A stretch of 64,000 nucleotides of DNA from Parietaria judaica. Lineage: Eukaryota; Streptophyta; Magnoliopsida; Rosales; Urticaceae. The translations under genes and the position numbers were made by a program. Below, piece by piece: positions 37,416 to 49,292 of this stretch. A model generated the notes under the pieces. The model did not search any database and was not told the DNA's origin. It worked only from the letters and a program-made list of their open reading frames with translations. The stretch's first letter is position 1. Each line of letters begins with the position of its first letter. Location of the stretch: NCBI GenBank assembly GCA_954871525.1, contig OX940870.1, positions 29,378,555-29,442,554 on the forward strand, read 5' to 3'.

Positions 37416-38039
37416 CAGGGCCAGCCTTGGGTTTGTCGAGGCCCTAGGCGAAAAATAATTTTGAGGCCCCTATCAATATTAAAAAATTAAACTTTAATGT
37501 AAATTATAACTCCAAAGAAAATCTACTAAAGTAAGAGTGATACGTTCGGGCCTACTAAGTAATAAAATATGATAAAAAAATATCGTTACATACTCATTTC
37601 AATACCTAATAATTGAACTAAAACACTCTAGATTAGACCTTGTGTCTTTTATTAATTAATCAAACTCCACTCCAGTTTATTATATAATATATATAAAAAA
37701 AAATTAAGAACATTGGGTTACCGAACCAAGAGCAACAAAAAACAATATTATATGATTTTATATTATATTATAGATATTGTCAAAAAATTATAATAGAAAG
37801 TGATGTTACTTTGACTTTTAACTTACACTTATGTTATTTTTCGATAGTGGCGATGTGCCTATACAATTCAGAGTAGAAGGGATATACTCATTCTACTAAT
37901 TTACGACTTTACGTTTAAATTTTATTTTATTTGGGCCCTTTATCACAAATGTAGAGGCCCCTACCTTAGTGTAATTTTTACCTTCAAATGTGAGGCTCTA
38001 GGCCCATGCCTAATCCATCTTACCACAAGGCCGGCTCTG
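37416..38039. mobile_element. Non-autonomous hAT element with perfect 8-bp target duplication
   Basis: Terminal repeats CAGGGCCAGCCTTG (left) and CAGAGCCGGCCTTG (right, reverse complement). CTTGAGAG is duplicated at 37408-37415 and 38040-38047. 624 bp, with no transposase. GGCCC-rich subterminal sequence also appears at 39757 and 41270, flanking the Pack-type element. Confidence 0.85.
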
Positions 38040-39756
38040 CTTGAGAGGCAGTGGTTACCACTGGCAGATCTCAGCAGTTCGTGTCCGCGTATCTTGAACT
38101 CGTGAATTTAACCGATAAAAGCTAAATGATATTGATTACTTTCGATTCGGCAATTCGATCTTTATCATTCATATACATTGCTAAGATCCTTCCATTTAAA
38201 TTGCACCTTAAGGAGGCCATAATCTTAAAGTTTAAGACGAAGTTCAAACATAAAAAGACTTTCACGAAATAATATTACGATATCAAGAAAACCTTATCAA
38301 ATTTATGTTCCAGAACTAAAATAGTTTGTAGATTACAATTACTTTGCATTGGTTTTATGTATTAATACCAGCTCCACAAAGGCGTGCATTAAAATATCTT
38401 GAGAAAATAAGACCCTGATGAGAGTGAGAGGGACTGGGCTTGGCTTGTTACAGTCTGCAATATTGACCCGAGAGAAAAAAAGATAGGAATGCCTATCAAT
38501 TAAAATCGACATAAATGAATAAAGGCTGAAGATATATCCATTGGCATTGATCAATGAAATAAATATGGTTACTCTATCGCTATTATTACATGCGTGGATG
38601 CTCTTAAACTTATGTTTTCTTTTAATGAGGTAGTGTTATCGGTCAAGATTACAATGCACTATTGTATTATTAGATATATTCAGTGTAAAAACGGGTGACA
38701 CTGTTGGACGAATTTACATATGTAAATGGGCATTCATTCGAGTTCCATAGAGATTAAACTCGTGACCTCATGAATGAAGGTGTAGTGGAGTTACCTCTAC
38801 GCCAAACTTGCTTGGCTTACTCTTAAACTTATATTGTTTTAAAAATTAACATAAAAATCTTGATGAAAATAAGGTGCGTATTACTTATATGGCATTAAAG
38901 AAGCCCCTCGCTCACATTGAAGATAATGTCCACATGTGCCGCGGACGTACCTAGTACCTACGGTCGTAAGCGCACCTACTTTCCGAGTTTTGAGCAGTGT
39001 CATGCGCACACTTATTTATGAGTCATAGGCGGAAACTACCCTTTGCGGTAGTAGGTTGGAATTCTCTCAATTTTGTTATTTACACTAAAAATTTAAATTA
39101 ACCCCTTAAATCTGAAATTATAGTTCCGCCTACGCTCAAATCCTTCTGACCAGATTTCATATACATACCTACGATTTTGTGTGCAACTATGTTCTAGTAG
39201 CTTCTTATGATCATGGACACTCTTTTTTTTTTTGTTATTATTATTAAGAATTAATAATATATTTCGCAATTAGTTATCTAAATTGTTAGGGGATTCCTTT
39301 GCAACTTTCCCATGCATATAGAAAAATTAATTATCCGTTGATTATTTAACTTTGTAAGTATAAAAATAACATTAGCAGTGAGAAAGAATCATAGGCATGA
39401 CATCAAAGAAAATTCCGCAAAGTATTAATTAAAAGGACATACCCGATTTGCGTTATTAATACACCATTTCCGTAGGCTTGAACATTAAATTGAACCGTTT
39501 TAAGTGATTCATTAAGTTGTATGCATTTATTTATTATTCTATTTGCCGTAAGAGCTCAATTATTTGCCTAGGTGGACCAGGTTGCCAACGTGCACCACAC
39601 AACATCATGGCCAGATTGGCACACCAAAATAAAGTTATTGACACCATAAGTGCCAAAACTTTAACTAATTGAGGCGGCATGGTTTGAAGTGAAAATAACG
39701 ATAAAAGTATTCAAAGTCGACAAAATTAAGAGGATGCATAAAATTACTCCTCTGAA

Positions 39757-41295
39757 ATCTAGGGGCCCCAAAAAACTCAATTTAAGGACCCCAAAATTAT
39801 TTTAAATTATATATGATTAGTACTTGCCTCTAAAAATGCTACACACATCATATTTGAACGAGTAGTTGTTTTATATACAAATATCTTATACACTTTTGTA
39901 TCATTATACAATAGGGTAAATGAGGGAAATGCCCATTTGTGGCTCAAGGTTTTAAGAAAATGCCAATTTCTAATTATGGTAACTCTAACCACGAAGGAAT
40001 TAAAATGTGGACTAATATGCCCTTCCAGTTAACTCACATTAATTTTAATTTCGTTTTTAATTAAAATTAAAAAATAAAACTTTTCTTTAAATACAACAGA
40101 CTAAATAAATTAAAATAAATCTTTCTTATTTTAACATTAAACAAATATTATTCAACTTATTCTTACCTATTTTAACATTTGTAACAAATCTTATTTTTAA
40201 TTTTTGAATCCCTTTTAATCAATATTTTAAAAATAAAATTTCAAATTATTTCTCTGTATTTTACGAATTTGTAATTATATTTACGTAGCTATATTTATGA
40301 TTTTATATTTACGATTCTTTATTTACAATAAATAAATCTACGAAATTTTAATAAAGCTGTTGTTATAAAATTGTAAACATAGTAACAAAATTTCAATGTA
40401 ACAATGAAACTGTACGAAGCTTGTAAAATATTTACAAAATTATTTTTGTAACTACAACTACGAATCCGTAACTATAAATATAAAATTTTAATTACAAATA
40501 TGAAACTGTAAAACTATTTACAAAAATCATTAACTGTATCAAACTGTATAACCATTTACAAAAATCATTTACAAAACTGTATAAACATTACCGTAAAACA
40601 GATTTACTTTCGTAAACATCTACAAAACTTGGTAAAACTATTTACAAAAATTATTATCAATCCAATAAACATTACCAATCCAAAATCGTGTAAACTCATT
40701 TACAAAAAAAAATAAATTTACCGTGTTTGATCCGGCGATCGAGAGACGGCGAACAAAAGGAAAATGACGGAGGCGACCGCGACAGAGAGCAATGGAGGAA
40801 GGATGCGCGACGGAGGAACGAGGCGCGATGGAGGCCACGGTCGCCTCCTCGGCCGCCTCGCCCACGGTCGCCGAATCCAAGTCCAAAGTCGCCGCGCTCT
40901 CGGTTCGAATCAAGCGATGGTGGTCAATCCGACGTGAGAAGTCGCGCGCGAGAGAGAGAGAGAGATTTAATTTTTGGGTCAAAGTAATAAAATTAAATGA
41001 TAACCTATTTAATACGGAAAGTTTTCAACTAAAATTTTAGGGATAATTTAATTTCAAAAATTAAATTATATAATAAATAAATACGAAAATAAATAAATAT
41101 AATTAAAATCAGGGTTAATATGGTCCAAAATATTCTTAAAATGGGTATAAATGAATTGTTTGAAAGTATGGGCAATTCCCTCAAACCTTAAGTGATTTTT
41201 GGGTATTTCATGAGTTTTTCTTTTACAAATTTGGTATGGGTCCCAAAATTATTCCTCGTATTGGGCCCTTTGAAAATATCAGGCACGGCCTTGTT
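39757..41295. mobile_element. hAT-like relic interrupted by the Pack-type element
   Basis: The left part (39757-39913, with AGGGGCCCC and GGACCCCAAAATTATTTT) and the right part (41221-41295, with GGGTCCCAAAATTATT, GGGCCC and AGGCACGGCCTTG) carry the same GGGYCC/CAAAATTATT wording as the hAT element at 37416. The simplest reading is one older element split by a later insertion. The outer ends are uncertain. Confidence 0.4.
39914..41220. mobile_element. Pack-type (Mutator-like?) element, copy 1
   Basis: The left end GGGTAAATGAGGGAAATGCC and the reverse-complemented right end (GAAATACCC ... CTTAAGGTTT) form imperfect inverted repeats around 1.3 kb. The interior is AT-rich with repeated TTTACAAAACTGTA wording, then a GC-rich insert (40727-40967) unlike the surroundings. 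The flanks TTATACAAT and TTTTACAAA agree at 7 of 9 positions, possibly an aged 9-bp duplication. A 38-bp stretch at 40830-40867 matches the sister copy at 63841-63878 at 34 positions. Confidence 0.55.
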
Positions 41296-41669
41296 GATGC
41301 CATGTGGCATTTAACCAACGTCCGTAAAAAAAAAGTTTATGAAAATAAGTTTCGCTATTTTTTTCATTTGGACCCGTGTCGTCTCAATTGATCAAACTTT
41401 AGAGACTTATACCGCTCGATATTCCAAAAAAAAAAAAGTCTCAATAACTTTTTTTATATTTTTATAATGGTACTAATTAATGTGGAAACACTCACCAATG
41501 AATGAAAGAGCTTGACAAAATATCAACAGCTTTTCAGATCCCAGAGTCCATCGAAGCACACTCACCTCACCTCCTCGATTTCAACGGCTATTACGATTTT
41601 GAGGAGTTCGTTATAACGCAAAACCGTTATCAGTTTGAGGCAATTCAACCCAGAACAGAAAAACACCCA

Positions 41670-41887
41670 AGTAAGCTTCTCTCGTGATCTCTGTCTCCAT
41701 GTTCAATCTGCATGCAGAGATGATGAACTATGCCATGTCTGCATCTTTCTGGGTTCGAGAGCTTCTGGGATCTGTTAACAAGATATGCTGAATTGAGCTC
41801 TTCCATTGTCAGAAGCTTTCCTCAGATCTTTGAGGCTTGTTAGATCGAAAAGAAAATTGAAACTCTTGCTCAATTAGATTTTATTAG
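41670..41887 (+). other. Possible leader intron of the WIT-like gene
   Basis: A GTAAGC donor near 41670 and a TTTTATTAG acceptor ending at 41887, 23 bases before the ATG, would make a 5'-UTR intron. Transcript evidence would decide it. Confidence 0.35.
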
Positions 41888-41910
41888 GCCATAAGATCCT
41901 GAGCCTGGAA

Positions 41911-44415
41911 ATGGAGCTTCCCGATTCGGAGAAGAAGGAAATCGACGAAGCGAACTCGTCTCGGGAGAAAGAGATTTTGGAACTAGAGGGTTTCATGGAG
42001 CTTCTGACGAAAGTGGACTTGGACTTGGCGTACTCTTCCGAGAAGCTCGTCAATCTCAACGGGCTTCTGATGCAACTTTCGGGTCAAGAAAACGAGCTCG
42101 AAGCGATGATCGTCAATAATGACGACATCACGCCGGAGTTCATCGAGAAGACTTTGTTTTTCAATCTCTTGTCCGGCGTTTTGGACGCGGAGGTAAGCGA
42201 GCTGGACGGCTTCATGGTTAGCCTGCAAGAAGGAATCGTTGACGCCCGCCGGAAAATATCTTCGTGCAGACACTTGACTGAGCCGTACACTATGATGGAA
42301 GAGAAGTTGAATGACTCTGTTGAGTCTTTGAAGCAGACTCAGTTTCAAATTTCTGAGGTGAAGAGTCAGTCTTCCAAGTTGCAGAGGACTGTTCTATCTT
42401 TCGCGCACGGTAAATTACACATTTAACCCCTCATTTTGAAATTAAGCCGAGTGTTTGAACGTTAATTTCTCGTGAGCATACCTCGAATTTATTGATATAA
42501 TCTATACTTTTGGCGAAGATCTCAGTAACGAAAAGATGCTTAAGATGCACAAAACATGACAAGACACATAAAAACTAGGAAAAAATGAAAGACTAAACAT
42601 GTCTAACGTAAGCCGGACACGAGTTGAATAATAATATAATGCGATTGTTATTGTTACTAGGGAAAGGCGGAATCGACGAGTTATCACAGCAAAGTACGTT
42701 GGCAAACCGAAATGGGCAGTCCAATCTCCAAATGGCTGGTCACAGGCACATTCTGAAGATGCTCGAGAAGTCGCTTTCACGGGAGCTTGATCTCGAGAAG
42801 AGATTGGCGGAATCAAGAAAAAGCGAAGAGGAGTTGAAACTCAAGCTGCATTACACGGAGCAAGTGGCTTTCAGAATGGAGGAAACCTCACAGGTTGTTT
42901 GGGGACGGTTTCTAGAGGCCGAGAATTCCTCGGTGGTGCTCAAAGGAATATCCCACGAGATTCTGAGCCGCTTCCAGCTCGTTCATTTCAACATGAACAG
43001 CATTGTTCAGCGCGAAAGTGAGCTGAACGCTAAGTACCAGTGTTGTTTGGAAGAGATCAAACTAAAAGACGTCGTTTTGGAGACGCTCAAGTTTAACGCA
43101 GCTGGAAATAGCGAAGTCGAGCTCTCGGCTTTGAGAGAAAAAGTGGAAGTTTTGGAAGAGACGGTGAGAAAATCCGAGGTTAAGCTCGAAAACGCGAAAA
43201 CTATCGATAAATTGAGTCAAATTAGGATAAGCGAATTGGAAAATCTAGTGGAATCAATGAGAGAGAGCATTGATGTATCTGATACAAGAGCAGAGAGTGC
43301 AGAGCTCAAAGTTGCAGAGCTGACCGGCACGAATTTGGAGATCACCGAAGAGCTGAATTTCTTCAAGGGAAGCTCGGGCAACTTGGAGAAGAAGGTCGGA
43401 ATTCTCGAGAAGCAGCTGCGAGAAGCGGAGATCGCGCTACAGCACGCGAAGGCCGCATCGGAAGCGAGCCTGGAGCATCAGAACATGCTGTACACCGCGA
43501 TCCTCGACATGGAGAATCTGATCGAAGAGCTGAAATCGAAGATCGCGAAAGCGGACAGCAAGCAAGAAAGCACCGAGGAGAACTGCATCATCTTGTCGGA
43601 AGCGAACGCGGAATTGACAAAGGAAATAAGCTTCCTCAAGGACCGGATCGAAGAATTGGAGGCGTGTCTGGATCGAGCGAAGAGCGAAAAGCTCGAAAGC
43701 GCAAACGAGATCGGCTTGAGGACGAAGCTGGTGATGGATATGGTGATGCAACTCGCAGCAGAAAGAGAGCGCATCCAAAAGCAGGTATATAAAACTATAT
43801 ATATATTATATATATACATATAGATCATGAAACGATTGCATAAGCATTGATGTTAAATCTGCAGATGAATGCGTTGACGAAGGAGAACAAGCTATTCGCA
43901 GAGAAGTTAGGTTACAGAGTGAAGAATGAAGAAGAAGAGGAGGTAGTTAGAAGCAACGGTTATTGTGGAAAAGCATCAATGGAGTCGGTGATCGACGATG
44001 TAAGTTTGCAGGCAGGTATTTACTCATTCTTTCATACTCTTTCTCTGCTCCATTGCTCTGATATATATATATGAATATTCTGGTTTCCAATATTATCAAG
44101 ATGCTTTGTGGAGTGTTTCAAATATCTCATATCGACATAGCTGGCTGAGGTTTTTCATTGCTTTGTTTGAATCAGTATGATGAAAGATTAGAAGAAGCAA
44201 CTCCAAGCAACGACGACGCTATCAACGCCGCTTCTGCGGGTCGCGGTGATGGCAATGCCTCCGAGCTTCAAGATCCGATGATCATACCAGCGAGAAGACG
44301 TCCGAACCGTAACTATAGCTTTATGTTTGTGGCGATTTTTGTCTCATTGCTTTCAGTGTTAGCCGCTTATTTGTTTAACCAAAAACCTTCCCGATTTCAA
44401 GGTTTCTTTCGGTAA
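41911..44415 (+). CDS. WPP domain-interacting tail-anchored protein (WIT1/WIT2-like)
   Basis: Outer nuclear-envelope coiled-coil protein. In Arabidopsis, WITs anchor RanGAP via WPP domains and, with WIP and SUN proteins, link the nucleus to myosin XI-i. Exons 41911-42409, 42661-43784, 43865-43999 and 44176-44415 give 665 residues (Arabidopsis WIT1 and WIT2 are of similar size). The N-terminal block (LVNLNGLLMQLSGQENELEA) and the GHRHILKMLEKSLSRELDLE block are family hallmarks. Heptad-rich coiled coil covers most of ~170-560. A single C-terminal membrane segment, ~635-654 (FMFVAIFVSLLSVLAAYLF), is followed by a short basic tail, as in tail-anchored proteins. Donor 44000 (GTAAGT) was chosen over 44016 because only it keeps phase into the last exon. 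Confidence 0.88.
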
Positions 44416-44883
44416 GTGCAAATATTTGGAGTCAGATGTGCAATTCTTGTATTGTTACGACAAAAAAAAGTGTATAAAAAGTAAGTTTTGAGCAAATAAG
44501 AAGATTTGATTGCGTGTTATGTTTTATAAGCTATATACCAAAGGAGGTTGAACTCAGAAATTTTGAAGTTCTCTTAGGAAATTAAGAAAGAAGCATTTCT
44601 AGGCTTTTATAGCATAAGTTGATAGTAGTGTGAAATAAGTTATTTGTATATATGTGTGTGTGCGCGGCGTGCGCGTGCGTGCACGTGTGTGTATGTGTGA
44701 ATTCAACCCGAGCTGTTGCGCAAGCGGCCTAAGTGACCGAGACAAGAGGCTGAGAACCCGAGTGAGCAGCGGCCAATCAACAGCGAGAAGTGCATCATGA
44801 ATCTACAAAGGGCGGTTACTATCGACAATAGCAGAGCTACGAATTTGCAGAGTCAATATGTTCAATTTTTATGTATTATCATT

Positions 44884-45361
44884 GGGAAACTTGAGAAAAT
44901 GGCTAAAAAAACACCATAATTGCACTTTTGAACACATTTAAAAAAAAATCAATGTTTTTAAACTTTGTCCAATTTCAGACGATTTTACCACTGATTAATT
45001 AACTCCTAAACTGTCCCTAATTATCAAAAGTTGTCCCCCAAATCTAAATTACTGTACCAAAATTCTGAAGAAATTGTCCCAAGATGGGACAATTTCAAAA
45101 ACTGTCCCTAAATTACCAAAAGCTGTCCACTAAATTTACCAAAAATTGTCCCTAAATTACTAAAAACTGTCCCCTAAATTTAAATTACTGTCCCCAAGGA
45201 TCATAAGAAACTGTCCCAAGAATGTTAATTGTACAACCTCCCCAATGTTAATCAGGGGTGAAATCGTCTGAAATTGGGCAAAGTTTAGAAACATTGATTT
45301 TTTTAAATGTGTTCAAAAGTTTAATTATGGTGTTTTTTTGAGCCATTTTCTCAAGTTTCCC
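44884..45361. mobile_element. Mutator-like MITE with ~115-bp terminal inverted repeats
   Basis: Both ends read inward GGGAAACTTGAGAAAATGGC and remain near-identical for about 115 bases. TTATCATT is duplicated at 44876-44883 and 45362-45369. The 478-bp element is mostly fold-back, with a short centre of repeated CTGTCCCTAAATT phrases. Confidence 0.85.
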
Positions 45362-45559
45362 TTATCATTTCCACAAACTAGGTTGTAATTCCATTTTTAT
45401 TTTCTGCAACTTAGGATTAGTTTTTCTTGGAGTTAAGATACTTTGCTGCGTCTTACTTTGTTTCTTGCAGTGTTTTTAAGAAATTCAGAGAAAGATATGA
45501 ACTACATAGGTTACTGATGTTGCTCAAGGCAAAAAACAAGAGTAATATAGAGGTCTTTT

Positions 45560-46065
45560 TATATATATTTGTGTATGTCATTTTTCTTTATAATTTTGTG
45601 GTCGACGTCGATTGCAATCGAGGCGGAAGGGAGTTTGCTTTAAAATTGATCTAGTAAAAGCTTGCGCGTATAATATCATCACGAAGATATGTTGACGTCC
45701 ATTGAGGTGGAGGCGGAAGAGAGTTCGTGTCACGGTCAATTGAGTGAAGTGGTCTTGCATTTGATCGACACTCATCGGACTTCCAACCGTAGACAAAGAA
45801 GTCATGGTCGATCTCTTACTCAACAACCGCAAGTCAGAGCTATGTTATCAGCTATATAAGCTTTAAGGAGAGTCTTGTTTAATGCTTTAGCATTCTTATT
45901 GTAATCATTTTTCGTATAAACGCTTATTAATTGTTGATTAATATTCGGGTAAAGGTCATGCAAAGTAGGTTATTCACATCGGATCTCGCAAACTGCGTGA
46001 CTAAAACATCACTTGTTTCTTTTACCCCGTGTTTGTTTTGATTTCTTGATTACATTATTTGTATT
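45560..46065 (+). mobile_element. Possible Copia LTR relic
   Basis: 45920-46025 resembles the 3' part of the intact LTR at 54935-55040: GTTGATTAAT, then GGGTAAAGGTC, GCAAAGTAG, AACTGCGTG and AAAACATCAC occur in the same order with mismatches. This suggests an older insertion of a related family. Limits are not defined. Confidence 0.4.
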
Positions 46066-48337
46066 TTAGAAAAAAAAAAGAGACTTTACCATAGAAGTTG
46101 TTCCAACTCAAACGAACCTCTAAGCTAGGGCTATCCAACGCCTATGTCAAGCGGTGAGTGAAAGTAAAATGAAAAGTTATGGTTCCACTTCTTTCTCAAT
46201 AACTAATCACAATTCACAGTCACTAATCACTTATTTTGATCGATTTAATAATTTTCTAATCAATTTAATATCGACAATCAATTTTAAAATGTACTAATTT
46301 CAATTTCATTATTCATTAATTAATTTCTAAATAACTTATTCTAATATTATGTTTGAATTTCAAATCATTATGAATTTTGAACTACCATGTGTGTTTATTC
46401 TTCCACTAATATGGTTTTTAGATCTAACATTTGAATTTTTTACTAAGTGGTAGAATTATATTTAGATAACATTATTTAACTAATAAGAATAAGTATTCGA
46501 ATATCAAGAAAACTCATATTGTCACGTAAAGCCCGCTTTGCCCTGCAAATTATATTTAATACCTCCATAAAATCTCATAAGGCCCCATTAGAGCCGGCCC
46601 GTTTTATCATGTAAAAAATAATAAGCTCACTTATATAGGTGCCCACTAAACACAACGTTCGATGAGTCATGACATTGTAGGTTAAGGTTCACCGGGCAAA
46701 ATCTTGCCTCGTTACAAACTTGCCCCGTCCCTTCCCTTCCCTCGCACTCAACATAATGCGTCAAACCCGGCCCATTTAATGTACGGGCCTAACAATTTGT
46801 GAGCCGGGCCGGACCGATCCCCTTGACACTTCTACTTAGGGGTAAAGATTGGGGTCCCAATTCGGTAACCCTAGCTCGACTTGAAAGCTTATAAGTACCA
46901 ATTTTTTGTCCAATGACCTAATAACAGCAATGGCGTCTGAACCTCCCAAAACCTGGACCAAGAAGTTGCTCGTAGTCATACTCAATCGACGCGTGTTTGT
47001 TCATACTCTTTCTCTGGTTTCTGATCTGGTATGAATCTTGGATATCCGGGTCCTCTTTGACATTTTCGACCATGTAAGAGCACAAATAGCCCCTTGCAGC
47101 TTCAAGCTCATAGCTTGCAAGGAAAATCGAGATTATGGGTATATATAGAGGTGCGATATTCCATCTTTTGGCGCGTTTTCGGTGAGCAGTAAATACTAGA
47201 TACACACTGCTCTGTCTCGCCAAATGAAAGATTCAATCTTTCTTTTTGTTTTGTTTTGTTTTGGATCTGAATGTTGAATATGCACGGCAAAATGATGAGA
47301 GTTTTTTCCATTTCTGAACTCAATGTGGAAATTACATACCATGGTCTTCAAAGTTCTCTGATTGCCTGATTTACAGTTCTGTGATGTTGATTTCTAAGCC
47401 TTTTACGAATGAAGCAAAGTGATGAGTGTTTTTTTCCATAGCTGAAATAAGTGTTGAAGCTGTATTGAATTGGTCTTCAAAGTTCTCTGATTGCCTCATT
47501 TGGAAGAAAATTCACAAGAAAGATATGATCGAAGAGAGGCTTTAACTAAAATTGTAAAATTAGAACGAAAGAAAAAAGCCCAATCTTGGCTTAAGAGAGC
47601 AAAAACTGAAATTAACTAACAGAAAGTTAGAATAGTTTCTTCTGCGTGCCAAGTGACTTGCTTCAAAATGAACAACCTTGTCTTCAAGGTTTAGATTCGA
47701 AAAGGCTGTGTGCATCGACTGTCTGTTGCGTTGTACCACTGTTCGTCTCCCTACCACTTGGAGCGGTTGTGTTGTGACGACACGGTTGCTCCATCGGAGA
47801 CCGGAGCTTTAGTTATTAAGGCTTGGATCGGGTCACCAATAAACTTCTTTGAGATTGAGTCATGGACAACCGGCGTAGTATGGAAATAAAGATCTTATTT
47901 CCGTTTCATTTGAAACCTTGGTGCAAATTGAAATAAGCGGGTATTGCTTGTTTATAGGCAACCGAGCCAACGCTTTTTGTCACCTGAAATGGTCCAAGGA
48001 ACCGTGCTGGGTTAGTGTTGATGTTGGAAAAAAAAAATCTCATTGAAACAGAACATTACTGCGAAATGAAACTAAAATAAAAATGTAGAAGATTACAATC
48101 TATTAACCACATATATATACATACATGAATAATATATTAGTTAGAAAGAATAATCAATTTATTTATGTATTAGAGAAAAATGCCAACTCTCTATCCCTAT
48201 GTATTTCATGTTACTTGTGTATCATGATAGTATGATTTTTATAAGAAAATAGCATTGAATTTTCTAATTTGCTTTGTACATTGGAAAAGATCAGTAACAC
48301 AATGATAATGATGAGGTGCTTGATCGAACTCAAGATC
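46066..48337. other. Intergenic with diverged tandem duplication
   Basis: 47283-47372 and 47411-47502 are diverged ~90-bp copies sharing GTCTTCAAAGTTCTCTGATT. 46780-46845 has hAT-like end wording (reverse complement TAGAAGTGTCAAGGGG). A plus-strand 34-codon frame at 46930 (MASEPPKTWTKKLLVVILN) and an overlapping minus-strand 101-codon frame (46918-47223) were seen. Neither could be assigned. Confidence 0.45.
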
Positions 48338-48603
48338 TAGAGCTGCACATGGCAATGGGGATGGGGCGATCGCGACGGGGAAGAAGACGTCGCGACGGAT
48401 CGCGATTTCGGCGTGGAAATTGCGATGCATCGCGATGGGGAAGGAAAATCGCGATGACTCTCTCTCTCTCTCTCTCTCGCGCGCGTGCGCTCAACGTTGC
48501 GACCAATTGCGACCGGCAACACCGCAACGCATCACGACGGCAGAAGCTGCGATTTCCGTCGACCAGGTCGCGACGGGTCACGACGCCGCCATGTGCAGCT
48601 GGA
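48338..48603. mobile_element. GC-rich miniature hAT element with perfect 8-bp target duplication
   Basis: Ends TAGAGCTGCACATGGC (left) and TCCAGCTGCACATGGC (right, reverse complement). TCAAGATC is duplicated at 48330-48337 and 48604-48611. 266 bp, GC-rich and CpG-dense with repeated CGCGATGG / TCGCGACGG, unlike the AT-rich flanks. The open frames inside are a by-product of the composition. Confidence 0.85.
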
Positions 48604-49292
48604 TCAAGATCTAACGAAAGCCAAAACATTACAATATACGAAGATTTAAATATTTTTGTGACATGTAAAAATATATCTTACAAATTGTATTTGTACCATG
48701 ATATAAAATATCTGGGTAAGAGTGCCTAGGGTAAAATACTATTATCATCAGTATGGCAAACTGCGTCAAAAATTATCGCGTATCAAATGCTTTACACAAA
48801 CTTTTACTTACGCATATTCGTAAATACGCACACTAGGATTAAAGATTTTTAACAACATCCAAATGAGTTTTATACGTTTGTGACTTCTTGATTTACCTAT
48901 AGCATTTAACTTAAAACATAAATAAATGAACTTATGTTTTCTTTTTGGGTATGCTACTAAACATCCTAAATATTAAGCACACATATATGCTTTTCAGATT
49001 TGACTTGATTAACTTACCATTTAAGATGAAAGCAAGGTATGTAATGATTTCAAGGATTAGATGACATAATTATATAAACATCCATATATGATTATGTCTA
49101 TTGACTGACCTACTGCTTTTGAACTTTTACAATAAATGATGGAAGATATGTTTGAATTATATACTATGATCGGTGTCGCAAGTTAAAAAAATCTGGATCC
49201 TCTACTATAAACATATATATATATATATGAAGAAACTAACCCAACAGTTCAAACAGAGATATTCTAACCAAAAAAAGCAAGAGAAAAGCAAT

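Larger units (their letters stand above)
25940..41500. other. 15-kb gene-poor region
   Basis: No host gene could be supported. Apart from the elements listed separately, it holds AT-rich DNA, microsatellites, and diffuse old transposon wording: for example 30000-30960, which opens with GGTCATCTCCAACC and ends with GGAGCTAATACTCCAAATTG, like a MITE. Frames up to ~115 codons occur but lack family resemblance or splice context. Confidence 0.6.

Noticed and set aside
40638..41040. Frames of 82-114 codons on both strands in the GC-rich insert
   Set aside because: Part of the Pack-type element insert, with no intact domain.
46918..47223. 101-codon minus-strand frame and overlapping 34-codon plus-strand frame
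   Set aside because: Neither shows a recognisable domain. The minus frame crosses a TATA-like sequence and has no clear start; kept only as a note in the spacer entry.
48316..48729. Arg-rich frames on both strands
   Set aside because: They arise from the CpG-rich hAT MITE, not from a gene.
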